Part shown: in pieces, positions 60,341 through 64,000 of the stretch | Layout of the letters: each line of letters begins with the position of its first letter | Position numbering within the stretch: the first letter of the stretch is position 1 | Source of the DNA: Streptomyces sp. SID12501 | GTDB lineage: Bacteria > Actinomycetota > Actinomycetes > Streptomycetales > Streptomycetaceae | Direction: 5' to 3' | Length of the DNA: 64,000 nt | Assembly: GCF_010550245.1 (NCBI RefSeq) | Contig: NZ_JAAGLU010000013.1 | Span: forward strand, 1 to 64,000 | Notes under the pieces: generated by a model | Seen by the model: only the letters and a program-made list of their open reading frames with translations | The model's database searches: none | What the model was told of the DNA's origin: nothing | Translations under genes and position numbers: made by a program

Positions 60341-60728
60341 CATCGGCGTCGGCCGCCACCAACTCGACCTCGAATCCGTCCGAGTTGGCGAGATAGGCCG
60401 CGTAGTGCTCAGGGCCACCCGCGTGCGGATACCTCTCCGCGAAGAGCGGCGCCCACCCGTGGCGAGGCGCCTCGGCCGCCAACGCGTCGACCTGGTGGCG
60501 GCTTCCGGCGTGGAACGCGAGGTGGTTGAGGCCTGGGCGCATCCGATCGTGGTGACCGCCTGTCATCGCCGACGACTGTTCGACGACGAGATACGCGGTC
60601 CCCTGCCGCCAACTGCGGCCGTGCGGCCATTCCTGGTACGAGTCGTAGCCGAGCCGGCCGAGCAGCCAGCCCCATTCGTGTACCGCGCGCCGCAGGTCAG
60701 GGACCCAGAGCTCGACGTGGTGCAGCAT
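60330..60728 (-). CDS. VOC-superfamily (glyoxalase-like) protein
   Basis: 132-residue VOC protein: MLHHVELWVPDLRRAVHEWGWLLGRLGY, then GLNHLAFHAGSRHQVDALAAEAPRHGW and a closing YLANSDGFEVELVA with the metal-ligand Glu; the first His (LHHVEL) and the His of NHLAF are also in place, so the metal site looks intact. ATG at 60728 is preceded by GGGAGAAAGAG. Substrate unknown. Its 3' end overlaps the convergent DppF gene by 11 bases. Confidence 0.87.
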   Translation of the reverse strand: MLHHVELWVPDLRRAVHEWGWLLGRLGYDSYQEWPHGRSWRQGTAYLVVEQSSAMTGGHHDRMRPGLNHLAFHAGSRHQVDALAAEAPRHGWAPLFAERYPHAGGPEHYAAYLANSDGFEVELVAADADVTS

Positions 60729-60816
60729 CTCTTTCTCCCGTGCGAGTTCCCCCGTGCAAACGCCGGTTCCCAGCACCTGAAGCGGTACCGGGAACCGGGA
60801 ACATGCCTTGGAGACG

Positions 60817-61965
60817 TCAGGCCGCGTGGACGACGTCCTTCTCCTCGGCGAAGTGGCACGCCGACTCGTGCGCGGCCTCGGAGTCCGAGCCCCTGAAGCG
60901 CTCGGGGACCGCCAGCAGCGGCGTCTCCTCGGCGCACTTGTCCTGCGCCTTCCAGCAGCGGGTCCGGAAGCTGCAGCCGGACGGCGGGTTGGCCGGGGAC
61001 GGCACGTCGCCGGTCAGGATGATCCGCTCCCGGCCCTCACGGGCATCCGGGTCCGGCACCGGGACCGCCGACAACAGCGCCTGGGTGTAGGGGTGCGTCG
61101 GATGGTCGTAGATCTGCTCGTCGGTGCCGATCTCGGCCATCCGGCCGAGGTACATCACCCCGACCCGGTCCGAGATGTGCCGGACGATCGACAGGTCGTG
61201 GGCGATGAAGATGTAGGAGAGGTTGAACTCGTCCTGCAGTCGCTCCATCAGGTTGATGACCTGCGCCTGGACGGACACGTCGAGGGCCGACACCGGCTCG
61301 TCGCAGATGATGATCTCCGGGTTGAGGGCAAGGCCGCGCGCGATACCGATGCGCTGACGCTGACCGCCGGAGAACTGGTGCGGATACCGGTTGATGTACT
61401 CGGGGTTGAGACCGACGACGTCGAGCAGCTCCTGCACCTTGCGGCGCCGGTCGCCCTTGGGGGCCACCTCGGGGTGGATGTCGAAGGGCTCCCCGATGAT
61501 GTCGCCGACCGTCATACGCGGGTTGAGCGAGGTGTACGGGTCCTGGAAGACCATCTGGATGTTGCGCCGTACGGCCTTCAGCGCGCGCCCGGACAGCTTG
61601 GTGATGTCCTGGCCCTTGTAGAAGACCTCGCCGGCCGTCGCCCGCTCCAGGTTCATCAGGAGCTTGGCGACGGTGGACTTGCCGCAGCCGGACTCGCCCA
61701 CGATGCCCAGGGTCTCGCCCTGGTACAGGTCGAAGGAGATGCCGTCGACCGCTTTGACGGCGCCGACATGCTTCTTGAACAGGATGCCCATGGTGAGCGG
61801 GAAGTGCTTCACCAGGTTGCGCACCTGGAGGATCGGCTCGCCCCGCTCGACGGGCGCCTCGATCGCGGCGACCGACTCCTCGCCGGACCGGGCGTCGACC
61901 ACCTCGACGTCGGAGACGTTCGGCGTGACGTCCTGCGGCTCCTCGTTCCTGCTGGGCTCAGCCAT
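60817..61965 (-). CDS. Oligopeptide/dipeptide ABC importer ATPase (DppF type)
   Basis: 382-residue ATPase. An acidic N-terminal 40 residues (EEPQDVTPNVSDVEVVDARSG) precede Walker A GESGCGKSTVAKLLMN, Q-loop FQDPYTSLNPRMTVG, signature QFSGGQRQRIGIARGL, Walker B IIICDEPVSALDVS (Cys before Asp) and C-terminal CSFRTRCWKAQDKC. It shares long identical stretches with 38760-39860, so operons 1 and 5 are paralogues. ATG at 61965 overlaps the DppD stop by eight bases. Confidence 0.93.
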   Translation of the reverse strand: MAEPSRNEEPQDVTPNVSDVEVVDARSGEESVAAIEAPVERGEPILQVRNLVKHFPLTMGILFKKHVGAVKAVDGISFDLYQGETLGIVGESGCGKSTVAKLLMNLERATAGEVFYKGQDITKLSGRALKAVRRNIQMVFQDPYTSLNPRMTVGDIIGEPFDIHPEVAPKGDRRRKVQELLDVVGLNPEYINRYPHQFSGGQRQRIGIARGLALNPEIIICDEPVSALDVSVQAQVINLMERLQDEFNLSYIFIAHDLSIVRHISDRVGVMYLGRMAEIGTDEQIYDHPTHPYTQALLSAVPVPDPDAREGRERIILTGDVPSPANPPSGCSFRTRCWKAQDKCAEETPLLAVPERFRGSDSEAAHESACHFAEEKDVVHAA

Positions 61966-63010
61966 GGATCGTCTCCTTCCAGAAGTGGCACGCCGAACCG
62001 CGGCCGGCCAGCTCGGTGCCGTCCGGCTCCGTGACCTGCAGCAGGTCGGGGACCTGGGTACGGCAGACGTCCTCGGCCTTGGGGCAGCGCGGGTTGAAGG
62101 CGCAACCGGCCGGAACGCGCAGCAGGTTGGGCGGCAGCCCCTTGATCGCGTACAGCTCCTGGCCCTTCTGGTCCAGGCGCGGGATCGAATCCAGCAGGCC
62201 GCGGGTGTACGGGTGCGCCGGACGCTTGTACAGCTCGTGGACCGGGGCACGCTCCACGATCCGGCCCGCGTACATCACCGCGATCTTGTCCGCGACGTCG
62301 GCGACCACGCCCAGGTCGTGGGTGATCAGGATGAGACCCATGTTGTACTCGCGCTGCAGATCGGCGAGCAGGTCCATGACCTGGGCCTGGACCGTCACGT
62401 CGAGGGCCGTGGTGGGCTCGTCGGCGATGATCAGATCCGGCTCCAGGGCCAGCGCCATGGCGATCATGATGCGCTGGCGCATGCCCCCGGAGAACTGGTG
62501 CGCGTAGTCGTTCACACGGGCGGCGGCGGCCGGGATCTTCACCCGGTCCATCAGCTCGATCGCCTTGACCTTGGCGTCCTTCTTGGACATGCCGTGGTGG
62601 ACGCGGAACATCTCGCCCAGCTGGTACCCGACGCTGAGCACCGGGTTGAGCGAGCTGAGCGCGTCCTGGAAGATCATGGCGATGCGCTGACCGCGGATGC
62701 GGCGGCGCTGCTCGGCGGACATCTTGAGCATGTCCTGGCCCTGGAAGAGGATCTCCCCCTGGGGGATCCGCGCCGGCGGCATGTCGAGGATGCCCATGAT
62801 CGCCTGTGCGGTCACCGACTTGCCGGAGCCGGACTCACCGAGCACGGCGAGCGTCTCGCCCGCGTGCACGTTGTAGCTGACACCGTTGACGGCTCGTACG
62901 ACGCCCTCACGGGTGACGAACTCGACGTGCAGGTCGCGCACTTCGAGCAGGGCGGCGTCCTCGCCGTCGCGGGGCCCCGGTACCGGAGCTACTTCTTCGA
63001 TGGTGGTCAT
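61958..63010 (-). CDS. Oligopeptide/dipeptide ABC importer ATPase (DppD type)
   Basis: 350-residue ATPase. Walker A GESGSGKSVTAQAIMG, Q-loop FQDALSSLNPVLSVG, signature QFSGGMRQRIMIAMAL, Walker B LIIADEPTTALDVT, C-terminal CAFNPRCPKAEDVC. GGGAGG lies five bases before ATG 63010. Nearly the same motifs and linkers as the DppD of operon 1. Confidence 0.93.
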   Translation of the reverse strand: MTTIEEVAPVPGPRDGEDAALLEVRDLHVEFVTREGVVRAVNGVSYNVHAGETLAVLGESGSGKSVTAQAIMGILDMPPARIPQGEILFQGQDMLKMSAEQRRRIRGQRIAMIFQDALSSLNPVLSVGYQLGEMFRVHHGMSKKDAKVKAIELMDRVKIPAAAARVNDYAHQFSGGMRQRIMIAMALALEPDLIIADEPTTALDVTVQAQVMDLLADLQREYNMGLILITHDLGVVADVADKIAVMYAGRIVERAPVHELYKRPAHPYTRGLLDSIPRLDQKGQELYAIKGLPPNLLRVPAGCAFNPRCPKAEDVCRTQVPDLLQVTEPDGTELAGRGSACHFWKETIHG

Positions 63011-63021
63011 GAACGCCTCCC

Positions 63022-63963
63022 TCAGCGTGTCTTGGGGTCAAGGGCGTTGCGGACCGCTTCGCCGAGCATGATGAATGCCAGCACCGTGAGGGTGAGCATG
63101 AGCGACGGGTAGAGCATGATCCACTGGGCCACCCGGATCTGGGCGCCGCCGTCGGAGATGTCGTTGCCCCAGGAGACACCGTTCAGGCCGAGGCCCAGGA
63201 ACGACAGGGTGGCCTCCGCGCCGATGTAGACGCCGAGCGAGATGGTCGCGACGACGATCACCGGAGCCAGGGTGTTCGGCAGGATGTGCCGGAACAGGAT
63301 GCGCGGGGTACTGGCACCCAGTGCCTTCGCCGCCTGGACGTAGTCGGCCTGCTTGGTGGTGATCACCGCACCGCGCATGACGCGGGCCAGCTGGGTCCAG
63401 CCGAAGAAGCCCAGGGCGCCCATGACGACCCAGATCGTCCGGTCCGGGAAGGAGTTGAGGACGACCATGGTGCCCAGCAGGAACGGGATACCGAAGAACA
63501 CGTCCACGATGCGCGACAGGACGGAGTCGAGGACACCGCCGAAGTAACCGGCGATCATACCGACCAGACCGCCCGTGACCGTCACGATGAGCGTGGTGCC
63601 GAAGCCGACGGCTATGGAGGCCCGGGCACCGTAGACGAGCCGGCCGTAGACGCTGCGGCCCTGCTGGTCGTAGCCCAGCCACTCGGCCGTGAAGACCTTT
63701 CCGAGCTGCGGCTTCTGCAGGTAGTGCTTGGCCAGGTCGCCGTAGGCCGGGTTGGCGCTGGTGAACAGGCCGGGGAAGAACGTGATCGTCAGCAGCAGCA
63801 GGATCAGCACCGACGAGACGATGAAGATCTTGTTGCGGCGCAGGTCCTGCCAGGCGTCGCCCCACAGGCTGCGGGCCTTCTCGGCCTTGACCGGTTGCGG
63901 GGCGGGGTCGGGCGCGCTCTCGTCGTCCGGTGCGGCGACGTCGGTTTTGGTCAGGTCAGGCAT
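63022..63963 (-). CDS. Peptide ABC importer permease (DppC type)
   Basis: 313-residue permease with an acidic N-terminal tail (PDDESAPDPAPQP). WQDLRRNKIFIVSSVLILLLLTITFFPG starts the first helix; EAA loop AKALGASTPRILFRHILPNTLAPVIV; C-terminus LGEAVRNALDPKTR. ATG at 63963 lies inside the stop of the upstream DppB gene. Confidence 0.92.
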   Translation of the reverse strand: MPDLTKTDVAAPDDESAPDPAPQPVKAEKARSLWGDAWQDLRRNKIFIVSSVLILLLLTITFFPGLFTSANPAYGDLAKHYLQKPQLGKVFTAEWLGYDQQGRSVYGRLVYGARASIAVGFGTTLIVTVTGGLVGMIAGYFGGVLDSVLSRIVDVFFGIPFLLGTMVVLNSFPDRTIWVVMGALGFFGWTQLARVMRGAVITTKQADYVQAAKALGASTPRILFRHILPNTLAPVIVVATISLGVYIGAEATLSFLGLGLNGVSWGNDISDGGAQIRVAQWIMLYPSLMLTLTVLAFIMLGEAVRNALDPKTR

Positions 63964-64000
63964 AGCGAATCCTCGGGTCAAGGACCGCGTAAAGCAGGTC
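63956..64000 (-). CDS. Peptide ABC importer permease (DppB type), C-terminal end only
   Basis: Reading from base 64000 the minus strand gives DLLYAVLDPRIRYA and stop at 63956, the DppB C-terminus, identical to that of operon 1. The rest of the gene, and presumably its binding-protein gene, lie beyond the window. Confidence 0.85.
   Translation of the reverse strand, partial: DLLYAVLDPRIRYA

Overview
This is a high-GC actinobacterial chromosome segment, almost certainly Streptomyces. The codons end overwhelmingly in G or C, starts are often GTG or TTG, neighbouring genes frequently share 4-base start/stop overlaps, and the window holds mycothiol (mshB), WhiJ-like and BldK-like genes. The order corA, MgtE_N/CBS, DUF1003, mrp, tatB, htrA, anti-sigma, ECF sigma, O-methyltransferase, DUF3117, tag, DivIVA, folP2, LOG, dapE, dapC, fdxA, mshB matches, from memory, the Mycobacterium tuberculosis sigE/folP2/dapE region and the S. 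coelicolor SCO51xx region. No search was run.

Layout. 1-60 is the first 20 codons of an IS982-family transposase cut by the window edge, followed by about 500 gene-free bases. 0.5-12.6 kb is an envelope and stress block: divalent cation transport (corA, MgtE_N/CBS, DUF1003), the Fe-S carrier mrp, TatB, a membrane HtrA protease, and an ECF sigma/anti-sigma pair divergent from an O-methyltransferase. 12.6-23.6 kb is housekeeping: DUF3117, a crotonase behind a perfect 22-bp palindrome, DNA repair (tag), a DivIVA-domain protein, folP2, LOG, lysine/peptidoglycan synthesis (dapE, dapC), fdxA, a GNAT enzyme and a SirB1-like protein. 23.7-27.2 kb is one operon of ABC exporter plus DesK/DesR-type two-component system. 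27.4-31.3 kb holds a large peptidoglycan-binding membrane protein, a small membrane protein and mshB.

31.3-36.1 kb is an accessory island between mshB and a prolyl-oligopeptidase-type S9 peptidase. It carries a coupled three-gene unit (winged-helix/zinc-ribbon protein, RHH antitoxin, MazF-like toxin), a WhiJ-like set (HATPase, XRE/DUF5753, DUF397), membrane proteins and a decayed gene.

38.7-64 kb is unusually dense in oligopeptide/dipeptide (Opp/Dpp) ABC importers. There is a complete minus-strand operon (38760-44501), a four-gene plus-strand set with BldK-like order and no second ATPase (44782-49857), an orphan minus-strand ATPase pair next to what looks like a permease tail (50376-52641, likely bldKD/bldKE), a complete plus-strand operon with a C-terminally membrane-anchored binding protein (54420-60340), and the 3' part of a fifth operon closely related to the first (60817-64000). 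Between the third and fourth lie an XRE regulator and a Lys-rich secreted protein with an aerolysin/ETX-like sequence pattern (53601-54140), the most novel-looking single gene here. The best candidates for undescribed biology are the HTH-antitoxin-toxin operon, the secreted protein and the broken and rearranged bldK-type locus.
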